A DNA stretch of 64,000 bases from Paenibacillus_AQ nitricinens (GCF_052056485.1 NZ_CP183948.1:4278001-4342000), one strand, 5' to 3'. Counted from the stretch's first letter, positions 25,993-35,373 are shown. Notes: generated from the sequence alone by a model not told the origin. Translations and numbers: made by a program.

Positions 25993-27375
25993 TTATATCG
26001 GCAAGTCAAATTGGACAATCGTCCCCTTGCCTAAAGTACTGCTTATTCGTAGTTCCCCATGATGCAATGTAATGATCTGTTCCGAGATAGACAGACCCAA
26101 ACCGCTGCCTGACGCCTGTTGGTCCGCTTTGTAGAATTTTCGCCGCACATTCTCTAAATCCGCTTCTGCGATGCCTGACCCAGTATCCTCAACTGTAATT
26201 ACAACTTTCCCTGAAACCGTATGGGCAGTAATAAGAATTCGACCTGAGGAACTAGTGAATTTGAGCGAATTATCAATGAGATTAATCATGACTTGCTTCA
26301 CACGATTCTCGTCAGCTTGAATGACAGGCAAATTCTCTTCTATTTTCACTTCGAGCAAGATGCCTTGTCGGGTTGCTCTAGGGGTGAGTTGTCTGCCAAT
26401 ATGCTGCAACAGCCCTGTTAGATCCACAGTTGTAAGGTGAATTGCGATTCTTCCGTTATCCAATTTGGAGAAATCGAGCAGTTCATCTACCATATGAGTT
26501 AACCTGTCACTCTCAGATTCAATGATATCTAGCCCATCATGAAATAGAGCCTGATTACTCTCCCCACCCGCCTTCAAGGTGATTACCCAGCCTTTGATCG
26601 AGGTCAATGGCGTACGCAGTTCATGGGATACGGATGCGATAAAATCATTCTTAAGCTGTTCACTGTTCGAGATTCGACTGGCCATCATATTTAATGTATC
26701 CGCCAAGGATCCAAGCTCGTCTTGATAACGCTTTTGTACTCTTATGCTGAAATCTCCTTCGGACATTTGATCTGCCGCCTGTTTCAGATCTTTAATGGAT
26801 CTGGTTATGGTCCAAGATAGTAATAATCCAAGCAAGGTGACAATACCAATCACGAGCAAACCTACCCCGATCAGCAAAACCGCAATTTGATTAACTGTAT
26901 GTATCGTTTCCGTTAAGGAGGTAATAAACCTTACTTCTCCAACGATGTTTCCTTTGGCTTGTAAAGGATAGGACACCGTAAAAATAGCTTCCTCGGTTAC
27001 GGGGTCCTCACCCTTCCAACTGTTAGGCTGCCCTTTTATGGCTGCTTGTACATCCATGTTATCTGTCATCGCAAAATCGCCTTGGATTCCGTTCGAATCC
27101 TGCAAAAGCCGACCTTCAGCATTAATAATCTGTACCTGTGCATCGGAATGACTGGCAAAGCCCTTTAACAACCGATCCGATTGTGCCTCTAAATCCTCGT
27201 CGCTAAAATATTGCTGATAAAAAGAAGCCGACAGTTCCGCCTGATTCATCAGGGTTTGCTCTATATTATGAAAATAATAATAACGTACAGATAAATTAAG
27301 GATAATCTCAAGAATGAGCACCGTAAGACAGATCACTACAAAATAGCTTCCTACTAATCTTTTCTGAATACCCAA
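25993..27375 (-). CDS. Sensor histidine kinase (PhoR/ResE-like)
   Basis: A 460-residue membrane sensor kinase. Two helices (about residues 7-29 and 160-186) flank an extracellular domain of about 130 residues. A HAMP linker follows, then the DHp box SVSHELRTPLTSIKGW with the phosphorylated His, and an ATPase domain with N, G1 and G2 boxes (NLIDNSLKFT, VEDTGSGI, GSGLGLSI). The start is TTG 3 bp after the response regulator stop. It pairs with that regulator; the stimulus is not evident. Confidence 0.94.
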   Translation of the reverse strand: MGIQKRLVGSYFVVICLTVLILEIILNLSVRYYYFHNIEQTLMNQAELSASFYQQYFSDEDLEAQSDRLLKGFASHSDAQVQIINAEGRLLQDSNGIQGDFAMTDNMDVQAAIKGQPNSWKGEDPVTEEAIFTVSYPLQAKGNIVGEVRFITSLTETIHTVNQIAVLLIGVGLLVIGIVTLLGLLLSWTITRSIKDLKQAADQMSEGDFSIRVQKRYQDELGSLADTLNMMASRISNSEQLKNDFIASVSHELRTPLTSIKGWVITLKAGGESNQALFHDGLDIIESESDRLTHMVDELLDFSKLDNGRIAIHLTTVDLTGLLQHIGRQLTPRATRQGILLEVKIEENLPVIQADENRVKQVMINLIDNSLKFTSSSGRILITAHTVSGKVVITVEDTGSGIAEADLENVRRKFYKADQQASGSGLGLSISEQIITLHHGELRISSTLGKGTIVQFDLPI

Positions 27376-27378
27376 CCT

Positions 27379-28083
27379 TCAACCATCCTTTCTAAAGCGG
27401 TATCCGAGCCCCCATACAGTCTCAATCCAATGCGGGTTAGAGGCGTCCTCTTCAATCTTCTCTCTTAGCTTACGCACGTGAACATCTACTGTCTTCGGAT
27501 CGCCAATATAATCCTCACCCCAGACCAGGTTCATTAATTCATTCCTAGATAGTGCTGTATCCGGATGCTCTAGAAAGGTCTTCAGCAACTGGAACTCCTT
27601 CGGGGTTAATTCAATAATGTCATCGTGTTTAAACATCTTGTTCGAGTTCAGATCCAGGCGAATCGGTCCGGCTTGAAGGATAGTTCTTTGCGGTTTTAGA
27701 GCTGTTTCTGTACGGCGCAATATCGCTTTAATCCGTGCCACCAGTTCTAATGGATTAAAAGGTTTCACAATGTAATCGTCGGCACCCATTTCAAGGCCAT
27801 TGATTTTATCCAGATCTTGTCCTCGTGCTGTTAAAAAAATGATGATGACCCCAGGGTCCTGCTCTCTTACCTTCCGGCAAATCTCAAACCCATTCAAATC
27901 CGGCAGCATGATGTCCAGAACAATAACGTCTGACCGGTTCGCCTCAAAGCTCTGCAATGCTTCTTCTCCACAAGCAGCTTCACTAACCATAAACCCATTA
28001 TTCGTTAAATTTATAGCTATAAACCGTCTAATATTATCGTCATCTTCCACAATAAGAACTTGATTTCGCTCTACAGTATTCAT
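27379..28083 (-). CDS. OmpR-family response regulator
   Basis: A 234-residue regulator. The receiver has the acidic pair EDDD, phospho-acceptor Asp in VIVLDIMLPDLNG and Lys in DDYIVKPFNP. The winged-helix output domain ends with VWGEDYIGDPKTVDVHVRKLREK and VWGLGYRF. I chose ATG 28083 behind GGGGTGAA. It is the first gene of a two-gene operon with the kinase at 25993; the FG-GAP-like lipoprotein downstream is a possible target or accessory. The upstream sequence shows no direct repeat that I could assign as its own site. Confidence 0.95.
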   Translation of the reverse strand: MNTVERNQVLIVEDDDNIRRFIAINLTNNGFMVSEAACGEEALQSFEANRSDVIVLDIMLPDLNGFEICRKVREQDPGVIIIFLTARGQDLDKINGLEMGADDYIVKPFNPLELVARIKAILRRTETALKPQRTILQAGPIRLDLNSNKMFKHDDIIELTPKEFQLLKTFLEHPDTALSRNELMNLVWGEDYIGDPKTVDVHVRKLREKIEEDASNPHWIETVWGLGYRFRKDG

Positions 28084-28133
28084 GCTCTTCACCCCTATAA
28101 ACCAGTATTCAAACAAGCAAAAAAAACAAAAAA

Positions 28134-28155
28134 ACTCTCCCGGTAAAGAGAGAGT
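28134..28155 (-). terminator. Terminator of the Gfo/Idh-AraC operon
   Basis: Stem ACTCTC / GAGAGT with a purine-rich loop and long T-rich sequence on the minus strand, about 70 bp after the stop at 28224. Confidence 0.65.
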
Positions 28156-28223
28156 CTTGTCTCAGATCCCTGTAATTAAATCACAAGTGGATATTACTCT
28201 ATATCGCTATGCTTGTCAAAAAT

Positions 28224-29306
28224 CTAATCCAAATACACAGCCTTACCCGTTTGTGCAGATTCATAAATCGCTTCTAATATTTGCGAAACAACATATGCCT
28301 GTTCAGGTGTTACAACCGGGTCTTTATCCTGTTCAATAGCTTCGATCCACTTTCTTAATTCGATGTCAGGTGCACTCTCTGCTTTTCCTTCATAGTAAGC
28401 AACGCCGCCTGCCCCAAGCTCAATTTTATTGGTGTACAGCTTGCTGAATTTCTCTCCATTAATTCTAAGTCCGTCCTTCATATCAGCGCCTGCTTCAGTT
28501 CCGCTTAAGCTGCACTTCGCTTCATGTACGTCCAATGAATTGAGTGCCCAGCTCGCTTCCAGCATAATTGTGGCGCCATTCTCCATTACGACCATCCCAA
28601 ACGCTGAGTCCTCCACGGTGAACTTTTTAGGGTCCCAAGGTCCCCAAGCGTTGGCGGCCTCTTCTTTTTGAGACAGTTCGTGATATTTAGTGCCCAGCAC
28701 GACTTTCGGTTTATAGTTATCCATCATCCACAGCGTTAGATCCAGCGCATGGGTTCCGATATCGATCAGTGGCCCTCCACCTTGCTTCTCTTCATCGAGA
28801 AATACGCCCCAAGTCGGTACCGCTCTCCGTCTGATGGCATGTGCTTTTGCAAAATAGATATGACCAAGCTCCCCGGACTCACAGGCTTTTTTTAAATACA
28901 AACTGTCTTCTCTGTAGCGATTGTCGTATCCAATAGTTAGCTTCTTGCCTGTACGTTTCGCTGCTTCCACCATTCGTTTGGCATCTGCTGCCGTCTTGGC
29001 CATTGGTTTTTCGCACATGACGTGTTTTCCTGCTTCAAGGGCTGCAATTGAGATCTCAGCATGAGCGTCATTCGGCGTTAGCACGTGAATAATATCAATG
29101 GAATGATCTTTCAACAATTCAGTATATTCTGTATAGACTACAGCTTCAGAACTTCCGTATTTCTCCGCCGCTTCTTCCGCACGTTCTTTAATAATGTCAC
29201 AGAAGGCAACGATCTCAACCTTACTTTGTCTGCTCAAACTTGGTAAATGCTTCCCGTTCGCAATTCCACCACACCCAATAATTCCTACGCGAAAAACTTT
29301 ACTCAT
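28224..29306 (-). CDS. Gfo/Idh/MocA-family NAD(P)-dependent oxidoreductase
   Basis: A 360-residue sugar or inositol dehydrogenase-like enzyme. GIIGCGGIANGKHLPSL is the Rossmann nucleotide loop, CEKPMAKT carries the catalytic Lys, and GPLIDIGTHALDLTLW carries the active-site His. I chose ATG 29306 behind GAGGGTG. It lies 17 bp after an AraC regulator and is the third gene of an operon that starts with another enzyme of the same family. The paired enzymes may act in sequence on one sugar, as in 3-keto-sugar metabolism (inference). Confidence 0.9.
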   Translation of the reverse strand: MSKVFRVGIIGCGGIANGKHLPSLSRQSKVEIVAFCDIIKERAEEAAEKYGSSEAVVYTEYTELLKDHSIDIIHVLTPNDAHAEISIAALEAGKHVMCEKPMAKTAADAKRMVEAAKRTGKKLTIGYDNRYREDSLYLKKACESGELGHIYFAKAHAIRRRAVPTWGVFLDEEKQGGGPLIDIGTHALDLTLWMMDNYKPKVVLGTKYHELSQKEEAANAWGPWDPKKFTVEDSAFGMVVMENGATIMLEASWALNSLDVHEAKCSLSGTEAGADMKDGLRINGEKFSKLYTNKIELGAGGVAYYEGKAESAPDIELRKWIEAIEQDKDPVVTPEQAYVVSQILEAIYESAQTGKAVYLD

Positions 29307-29323
29307 TTCATTCACCCTCACTT

Positions 29324-30241
29324 CTAATTAGTTTGTTTTGTATTTCGATAAGTTGCTGGAGTCATGCCTAAACGCTTGCGAAATACGATATGCAAATACG
29401 TTGCATTCGTAAATCCTTCGGATTGAGCGATTTGTTCGATCGGATAATTGCTTTCTTCAAGCTTACGGCAGACCGCTTTCAACCGGATATCCTCAAGCGC
29501 CCTACTGAAAGATTGTTCGGCGTTAACTTGTTTAAACACTCGCTGCAGCTGCCTTGAACTAATATTCAGCTTTTCAGCAACATTCTCCAAGGTAACGGCT
29601 CCTGAATAATTAGCTTCCATATACTGAATGGCATATTGGTACCGATAAGTTGACATATCTCTAACAGGCGCTTCTGTTCGAATTCCACCAGCATCATACG
29701 CTCTTACTGCCTTTAATAAAATGCTAATTACGAGATGTTTAATGGAAGTATAATATCCCGTTAATTTACCTTCACAAGCTTCATAGGCTTCAAGAAAACA
29801 TTTCATAGCACTGTGATAATCTTGTGCTGGAACTAGCGGTAACTGCTTTAGCTTCTGAACACAGGTCTCAGCCTCCGCAACCTCCCAAGGATCTACGTCC
29901 TCTCTGATCTTCTCTTTGATGTCCACATGTAGACACAGTTCTTCCATGGATTCTTCTGGATCCGCCTCTTGGCGATGCATGACACCCGGTCCGGTTAAAT
30001 AGAGCATTCCCTCCGACAAAAGATATTGCAGATCGCCAAGAATAACTTCTCCCTTTCCTCGTGGAATAAAATGAAACTCGAACTCAGAATGATTATGGAA
30101 ATCTATGACTCTTCCCGGCGGAAAAGAGATCAAATGAAATCTAAGAACTGTAATCTCGTAATGTCCCCATTGGATTGAAATATCCAATCTCTCGAGCATA
30201 TCATGTTTCTCAAACATCATCTCATAGGGAAAGTTACTCAA
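29324..30241 (-). CDS. AraC-family regulator with cupin sensor domain
   Basis: A 305-residue regulator. The N-terminal cupin (HNHSEFEFHFIPRGKGEV) probably binds a sugar. The C-terminal pair of helix-turn-helix motifs (VTLENVAEKLNISSRQLQRVFKQ and YPIEQIAQSEGFTNATYLHIVFRKRLGMTPATYR) is typical of the family. The start is TTG with AGGAGG 8 nt before it. It sits between two Gfo/Idh genes, so it likely activates the operon in response to its substrate. The inverted repeat upstream of the first gene is a candidate site. Confidence 0.92.
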   Translation of the reverse strand: MSNFPYEMMFEKHDMLERLDISIQWGHYEITVLRFHLISFPPGRVIDFHNHSEFEFHFIPRGKGEVILGDLQYLLSEGMLYLTGPGVMHRQEADPEESMEELCLHVDIKEKIREDVDPWEVAEAETCVQKLKQLPLVPAQDYHSAMKCFLEAYEACEGKLTGYYTSIKHLVISILLKAVRAYDAGGIRTEAPVRDMSTYRYQYAIQYMEANYSGAVTLENVAEKLNISSRQLQRVFKQVNAEQSFSRALEDIRLKAVCRKLEESNYPIEQIAQSEGFTNATYLHIVFRKRLGMTPATYRNTKQTN

Positions 30242-30271
30242 TATAACATCCTCCTGACAGGTGGAGACCGG

Positions 30272-31276
30272 TTAAGCGTCTAGATCTGCTAACCGAACCA
30301 TACGAGCTTCTTTAGCAGAACGATTCGCCGCTTCTATTAATCTCGTAAGCTCCACAGCAATTTGAACATTCTCGGTGGCGAAAGTATCCTTTTGGATATG
30401 ATTAACCCACTGATGGAATGCGCTTTCACGATTAGCATGTAGCGCTACTTCTTTCCATCCTTCCTCTATGTCAGCGGATTTGTTACTTCTAAGGAGAAGC
30501 TTATCCTCTGGTGTTCCGTAAAGAAGAGTTCCTTCGGTTCCATGTACCTCGATGGTAAACGGCGAATGACTATTCACGAAACCAGCCTCGACCACACCAA
30601 TTGCTCCTGAATTCGTAAATAATGTTACCACTGCATTATCTTCTACTTCCTTGCCCGTGACATAACCAAAATTAGCACTTACACCGGTCACCTCTTGACC
30701 TAAGAAAAGCTTCGTCAAATACATAGGATGACAGCCCAGATCAATCAAAGCTCCGCCACCACATTGTTCCAAGCTATAGAAATGATCGGGAAGCCAGTTT
30801 TCTGTAGCCCCATTATGGGATAAGCGTACTCTAACGTAGGTGATCTCTCCGAGCAGTTCTTGACTTAGAACTTCTTGAATCGTTAACGCGTATCCATCAT
30901 TTAGACGTGGCAAGGATACGGTCAGCTTCACCTCGTTCTCTTCCACTGCGCTTATGATCTCTTCAACTTCTTTATGTGTAGGGGCAATTACTTTTTCCGT
31001 AAAAATATGTTTGCCCGCTTTAGCCGCAGCAACAATTACATCTCTATGCACATTGGTAGGCGCATCCACTATGACAGCATCTATATCCTCTTGCGCAAGT
31101 AGGTCCTCCAGTGAATCGAAAAAAGGAACATTTAAGCTTTCGGCAGCTTTTTTCCCACGCTCTGCATCTTCATCCCAAACCGCAGCCAATACTGTATCCT
31201 CATGTTCTTGAGCTTGCTTCGTATAGTCCCAAGCATGTACATGCCAATAGCTAATCTTACCAATTCTTATCGTCAT
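30272..31276 (-). CDS. Gfo/Idh/MocA-family oxidoreductase, first gene of the operon
   Basis: A 334-residue paralogue of the enzyme at 28224. The N-terminus (RIGKISYWHVHAWDYTKQA) lacks the usual Gly-rich GxGxxG loop: the first strand is followed by SYWHVH instead. The catalytic Lys motif is EKVIAPT and the later active-site motif is GGALIDLGCHPMYL. The degenerate nucleotide loop suggests altered cofactor binding. The ATG follows AGGAGGCAC. It heads the operon with the AraC gene and the second enzyme. Confidence 0.88.
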   Translation of the reverse strand: MTIRIGKISYWHVHAWDYTKQAQEHEDTVLAAVWDEDAERGKKAAESLNVPFFDSLEDLLAQEDIDAVIVDAPTNVHRDVIVAAAKAGKHIFTEKVIAPTHKEVEEIISAVEENEVKLTVSLPRLNDGYALTIQEVLSQELLGEITYVRVRLSHNGATENWLPDHFYSLEQCGGGALIDLGCHPMYLTKLFLGQEVTGVSANFGYVTGKEVEDNAVVTLFTNSGAIGVVEAGFVNSHSPFTIEVHGTEGTLLYGTPEDKLLLRSNKSADIEEGWKEVALHANRESAFHQWVNHIQKDTFATENVQIAVELTRLIEAANRSAKEARMVRLADLDA

Positions 31277-31312
31277 TTGCTTGTGCCTCCTGTATATATG
31301 TTATTCTGACAT

Positions 31313-31353
31313 CTACTAATAAAATATCACATAACAAAGCCCTTTATTAGTAG
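31313..31353. promoter_or_regulatory. Inverted repeat upstream of the Gfo/Idh operon
   Basis: Perfect 11-bp arms CTACTAATAAA (31313-31323) and TTTATTAGTAG (31343-31353), 19 bp apart, 37 bp upstream of the first start codon. It may be the operator for the operon's AraC regulator or another factor. There is no T run to suggest a terminator. Confidence 0.5.
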
Positions 31354-31413
31354 GGAAATGCGACATTTAATATATAATATTACGACACAAAAGTAATTAA
31401 GTTATAAATGAGC

Positions 31414-31440
31414 AAAAAGGACCACCCCATTCGGGCAGCC
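31414..31440 (-). terminator. Weak terminator after the reductase gene
   Basis: On the minus strand GGCTGCCC and GGGTGGTC pair with several G-U pairs around a GAAT loop, followed by five T. It lies 29 bp after the stop at 31469. Confidence 0.5.
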
Positions 31441-31468
31441 CTGTCTGCATGCAAGTTCATCAGCTATT

Positions 31469-32512
31469 TTATTCCTCTTCCTCCACAACGCCTAGCGCAC
31501 GGTTCTTCTCTTTGAAACGGTCGTTATGGGACGAGACGTAGGCCATGTAAGGGGCTTCCGGTTCCATGTACTTCTTCGCACTATTTAACGCTAAAATACC
31601 GCTGGTGAAAGTACCCGCAATCAGCTCCACCTTGCTCGGATAAGTAACGAAATCACCCGCCGCGTAGATACCCGGAATGTTGGTAACCATTTGGTCGTCT
31701 ACCTGCATGTTCCATTCATTCATATTAAGCCCCCAATTACGGATCGAACCGTAATCGCACCTCATCCCGTGACTGACGACCACCGCATCGACCTCAAGCT
31801 TCTGTTGCTCGCCTGTAACAGTATGAGCTACGGTGACAGTGTCTATAGTTGTACCATCCTGGCTATGAAGCGCTTCTACCGTAAAGGGGGTAAGGATCGT
31901 CACGGAAGACTGTTTCATTTGGCTTACAGTCCTTTCGTGTCCTCCGAATTCACCGCGTCGATGGACTATCGTCACGCTGGCCGCAATCGGTTCCAGCTCA
32001 ACAGCCCAATCCACCGCGGCATCACCGCCGCCAGAGATCAATACCCGCTTGCCGCGAAAGCCGTCCAGCTGCTGCACCGTATAATGCAGATTGGTCACTT
32101 CGAAACGATCTGCTCCCTCGATCTCCAGCTTTGCCGGCTTGCGAGCGCCATAACCGATGGCCAGAATAACCGTCCGAGTGAGATGCTGCTCACCAGCATC
32201 TGTCGTCAGCAGAAAATTCCCATCCTCCTGCCGCTCACAATGCTGGATACGCTGGCCGAGCACAATCATCGGCTCAAAGGTTTGTGCTTGCTGAACCAAC
32301 TGGTCGATCAGCTTTTCCCCGCGGACAGGGGTGATCCCTCCAACATCCCAAATCATTTTCTCCGGGTAGGTCAGTATGCGTCCACCCAATTCGTCCTGAG
32401 TTTCTATGAGCTTGGTTTTCAGTTCTCTCATGCCACTGTAAAAGGCCGTGTACAATCCCGTAGGGCCGCCGCCAATAATCGTAACATCGAATAATTCCAG
32501 AGAATGGCTCAT
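31469..32512 (-). CDS. Ferredoxin/flavodoxin-NADP+ reductase (YumC/TrxR-like)
   Basis: A 347-residue flavoenzyme. IIGGGPTGLYTAF is the FAD loop, ISGGGDAAVDWA the NADP loop, and NIPGIYAAGDFVTYPSKVELIAGTF the C-terminal FAD motif. The CxxC of thioredoxin reductases is absent, which fits the ferredoxin-NADP reductase subgroup found in Bacillus. Its ATG overlaps the TGA of the siderophore-binding gene (ATGA), so they are co-translated. In this iron-regulated setting it may reduce ferric siderophore or supply electrons for iron release (inference). Confidence 0.9.
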   Translation of the reverse strand: MSHSLELFDVTIIGGGPTGLYTAFYSGMRELKTKLIETQDELGGRILTYPEKMIWDVGGITPVRGEKLIDQLVQQAQTFEPMIVLGQRIQHCERQEDGNFLLTTDAGEQHLTRTVILAIGYGARKPAKLEIEGADRFEVTNLHYTVQQLDGFRGKRVLISGGGDAAVDWAVELEPIAASVTIVHRRGEFGGHERTVSQMKQSSVTILTPFTVEALHSQDGTTIDTVTVAHTVTGEQQKLEVDAVVVSHGMRCDYGSIRNWGLNMNEWNMQVDDQMVTNIPGIYAAGDFVTYPSKVELIAGTFTSGILALNSAKKYMEPEAPYMAYVSSHNDRFKEKNRALGVVEEEE

Positions 32513-33519
32513 GACTGCTCTCCCAACATAACTGGAAGCTGCTTAATTAGCGCTTCTCTCGCGAGCGGATCTGTTGTAATGCCCAGCCCCCCGTTTACAA
32601 AATAAACTTTCCCCGCTTTTACGGCCGGCAAATCTCTCCAGATCGGCTCGTTGATCATTCGCTTAACCTCATCAAGCTCAGGACCGTCAAAATAAACAAT
32701 AAAGATTCGGTCTCCTGCTATATTCGGAAGCACTTCAGCAGATATGTCCGAGTATCCGTAGTTCTCTGGATCATCAATCAGCTCTTGGATACCTGCTGTC
32801 GGTTTGAATCCTTTCTCATGATAGACAAACGTTGGCAAATAGCTGGTCGTATACACGCTAAGTCTATTTTGACCTAGCATATATTGAAAGACAGAAGCCG
32901 TCTCACCGCTCTGAATGGTGCCCTTCTGCAGCAGAGAATCCCACATTTCATTAATGTCAGCCTCATGCTTCGCTAGAAATTCATCCGCCTCTTTCTCAAA
33001 GCCTAGCCAATCGCCAATCCTCTTCACACGTACAGGCATTGGATCCCACTCATTCGTCTGAATAACTGGCGCAACTTTTCTCATAACTTCAAGCTGCTGC
33101 GCATCCGTCATCGAGGTAATAATTAGATCAGGCTCCAGCTCAATCAACTTCTCCGGGCTCGGCGGCCAGCCCACATCGGCAACGTCTTTCACTTCATCCC
33201 TGTACACGGCATATTGAAGCCCATCCTGAATCAGTCCAATAGGTTGAACGCCAAATAGCAAAATATCCCCGACTGTGTTATCTGTATAAATAATCCGCTT
33301 GGGCGAACTTGGAATCTCCACCTGTTTATCGTAAGCATCCATCACAAACTTGGTTGCTGATATATTTTCTTGTCCGCTTCCTTGGTTAGTTGCAGCCGCC
33401 CTTGTATTTGTCGATTTTGCTTCGCTGCCTCCGCCGTTGCTGCCACACGCACTTAATGCCATTGCGATACAAAGTACAGTTAGACCTTTCCGTATATTCT
33501 TGCTTTGAATTACCATCAT
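32509..33519 (-). CDS. Iron-siderophore ABC transporter substrate-binding lipoprotein
   Basis: A lipoprotein (lipobox LSACGSN) of the TroA/FepB-like fold. The mature part begins with a Ser/Asn-rich linker and the family pattern KRIIYTDNTVGDILLFGVQPIG; VYFVNGGLGITTDPLAREALIKQLP ends the domain. I chose one of the tandem ATG codons at 33519/33516 with GGCGGAG before them; the longer frame starts inside the Fur box. No permease or ATPase gene is adjacent, so it must use a transporter encoded elsewhere. A perfect Fur box upstream predicts iron repression. Confidence 0.92.
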   Translation of the reverse strand: MMVIQSKNIRKGLTVLCIAMALSACGSNGGGSEAKSTNTRAAATNQGSGQENISATKFVMDAYDKQVEIPSSPKRIIYTDNTVGDILLFGVQPIGLIQDGLQYAVYRDEVKDVADVGWPPSPEKLIELEPDLIITSMTDAQQLEVMRKVAPVIQTNEWDPMPVRVKRIGDWLGFEKEADEFLAKHEADINEMWDSLLQKGTIQSGETASVFQYMLGQNRLSVYTTSYLPTFVYHEKGFKPTAGIQELIDDPENYGYSDISAEVLPNIAGDRIFIVYFDGPELDEVKRMINEPIWRDLPAVKAGKVYFVNGGLGITTDPLAREALIKQLPVMLGEQS

Positions 33520-33545
33520 TGTCTCCGCCCATCTCTCTGTTTTAT

Positions 33546-33560
33546 TGATAATCATTATCA
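33546..33560. promoter_or_regulatory. Fur box upstream of the siderophore-binding gene
   Basis: TGATAATCATTATCA is an exact match to the Bacillus 7-1-7 Fur consensus. It lies 26 bp upstream of the chosen start of the lipoprotein gene. Confidence 0.93.
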
Positions 33561-33694
33561 ACTATAGCCAGTATAGTTTTTGCCCTTAACTCCGACAAGG
33601 ATAGGATGGGACGTTATTTTATACTTTTGGGCTGCTTAATAACTAGAAGGAATCGATTGATATCTATGTAGCTTTGCTGTATGATTCCTTTAAT

Positions 33695-33709
33695 TGATAA
33701 CGATTCTCA
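33695..33709. promoter_or_regulatory. Fur box upstream of the Btr-like regulator
   Basis: TGATAACGATTCTCA matches the 7-1-7 Fur consensus with two mismatches and lies 21 bp upstream of the TTG start at 33731. Both directions from this intergenic region are thus probably iron-controlled. Confidence 0.8.
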
Positions 33710-33730
33710 ACTAAGCTTGGAGGTTTTCAC

Positions 33731-35314
33731 TTGGACAGGAACGGTTTAGAGGTTACAAAGCCGGTACATACCCTTTATTTTGAATTGCACCATTTACAAC
33801 ATGTTGTTACTTCCCCATCAAGTGGAATCCCCCCGCAACCGTTGACCTCATATACCTTGTTAGTCACAGAGGAAGGTGAGGGTACGCTAGGGTGGAATGA
33901 TGAAGAGTATACGTTAAAGGCCGGAAGCTGCTGGCTATTTAATCCTGGATCGATTATCGACATGAGCATATTTCACGGTCAGGGCAGCTTGTTTTGGTTG
34001 CTCAACTTTTCTATCCTAGGCAACACAGCCAGACCCGTCGCAACCTATTTGCAAGTCGGTGAATGCCGTATTTCCTCTACTAAAGTTCCGCTGCGCATCG
34101 TCAGGGAAATCAGCAAATATCAGAATGATAAGTCTGCTGCACGGCAAATGGACAATCACACGAGATTCCAAAAGTTGATGCGAATCATGATAGAGAGCAC
34201 GGAAGATCAGCCTGCTTCCGAAACAACACGTCAATCTGTACTAGCTATTATTGAACAGCTCAAAGAGCACTTTACCGAGGAGATATCCGTAGAGGAGCTT
34301 GCTGCGCGAGCCCAAATCAGCAAACGCAGATTCACCCACTGGTTTAAGCAAATTACTGGAAAACATGTTTTGGAGTACATCACGGCATTGCGGATGGAAT
34401 CAGCAAAACAGCTCTTATTAAAAGGCGAGCGCCTGCAAGAGATCTCCGTCAAGGTTGGCTATCGGGATGAATTTTATTTTAACCGCCGCTTTAAGCAGAC
34501 GGAGGGCCTAACTCCCGGACAATTTGTCCGCAACTATGAGAACAAACCAGCTCATATTTGTGCACTAACCTGCCTTGGGCATTTACTCGCACTTGGCATC
34601 CGGCCCATCGCAGCCGCAAAGAATTTAACCAACAGACCCTACTTGCGAAACCTTAGTCTGGATATTCACCGTATAAACAATATTCCTTATCAACTGGAAG
34701 AGATCGCCGAGTTAAATCCGGAATATATACTTGTATCAAACGAACAGGAATGTGAAGAGCTGTCATCCGTTGCCTCTACGATGATCTTCTCCCAAAACGA
34801 CCATAAACCAATGACTTTACTGGCAATGCTTGGCGAAGCTTTTAATAAACAGAGGATCGCGCAGCAGCTAATTTTGCAATATGAACAGAAAGCTGAGCGT
34901 CACAGAACCGAATTACGAGGATTCATATCCAAAGAAGAAACGGTTTCTGTTATCGAAATACGCACCGATTCCATTTATGTGTTTGGCAACTTCTGGTGTC
35001 GTGGAGCTTATAATTTATATGATGGCCTGGGCATGACAGCCCCTCCCATTATTGAGCAAGAGATGCTAAACCGTGAGGCTTATCGCCTGATTACTGAGGA
35101 GCAACTTTCGCTATACGCAGGCGACCGATTATTTGTGAGCATTCTTGATCCGGTTCGATTCAGAACGCTGGAGAAGACATTCATCTGGAAGCAGTTAAAG
35201 GCTGTACAAAATAATCGTGTTTATTCCATAGACCCAGAGCATTTCGCTGTCAGCGACCCCATCTCCATGTACAGCCAAATGGACGTGCAGATGAAGCTAC
35301 TGCTTGCTCGCTAG
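33731..35314 (+). CDS. Btr-like AraC regulator fused to a siderophore-binding domain
   Basis: A 527-residue protein in three parts: an N-terminal cupin-like region (about 1-160), two AraC helix-turn-helix motifs (about 170-275; ISVEELAARAQISKRRFTHWF and LQEISVKVGYRDEFYFNRRF), and a C-terminal TroA/FepB-like ligand-binding domain (about 280-527). This is the layout of Bacillus Btr, which activates siderophore uptake when it binds the ferric siderophore in the cytoplasm. The TTG start has GGAGG 7 nt before it. It is divergent from the siderophore-binding lipoprotein, its likely target. Confidence 0.92.
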   Translation: MDRNGLEVTKPVHTLYFELHHLQHVVTSPSSGIPPQPLTSYTLLVTEEGEGTLGWNDEEYTLKAGSCWLFNPGSIIDMSIFHGQGSLFWLLNFSILGNTARPVATYLQVGECRISSTKVPLRIVREISKYQNDKSAARQMDNHTRFQKLMRIMIESTEDQPASETTRQSVLAIIEQLKEHFTEEISVEELAARAQISKRRFTHWFKQITGKHVLEYITALRMESAKQLLLKGERLQEISVKVGYRDEFYFNRRFKQTEGLTPGQFVRNYENKPAHICALTCLGHLLALGIRPIAAAKNLTNRPYLRNLSLDIHRINNIPYQLEEIAELNPEYILVSNEQECEELSSVASTMIFSQNDHKPMTLLAMLGEAFNKQRIAQQLILQYEQKAERHRTELRGFISKEETVSVIEIRTDSIYVFGNFWCRGAYNLYDGLGMTAPPIIEQEMLNREAYRLITEEQLSLYAGDRLFVSILDPVRFRTLEKTFIWKQLKAVQNNRVYSIDPEHFAVSDPISMYSQMDVQMKLLLAR

Positions 35315-35373
35315 TTTGAAAGCAATCTGGCTAAAGATTCTCTTTACTCTATCAAACGAAACCAAGATCACGC

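Noticed and set aside
31691..32494. 267-residue ORF antisense to the reductase
   Set aside because: It has no family features, while the minus-strand frame has all the flavoenzyme motifs.
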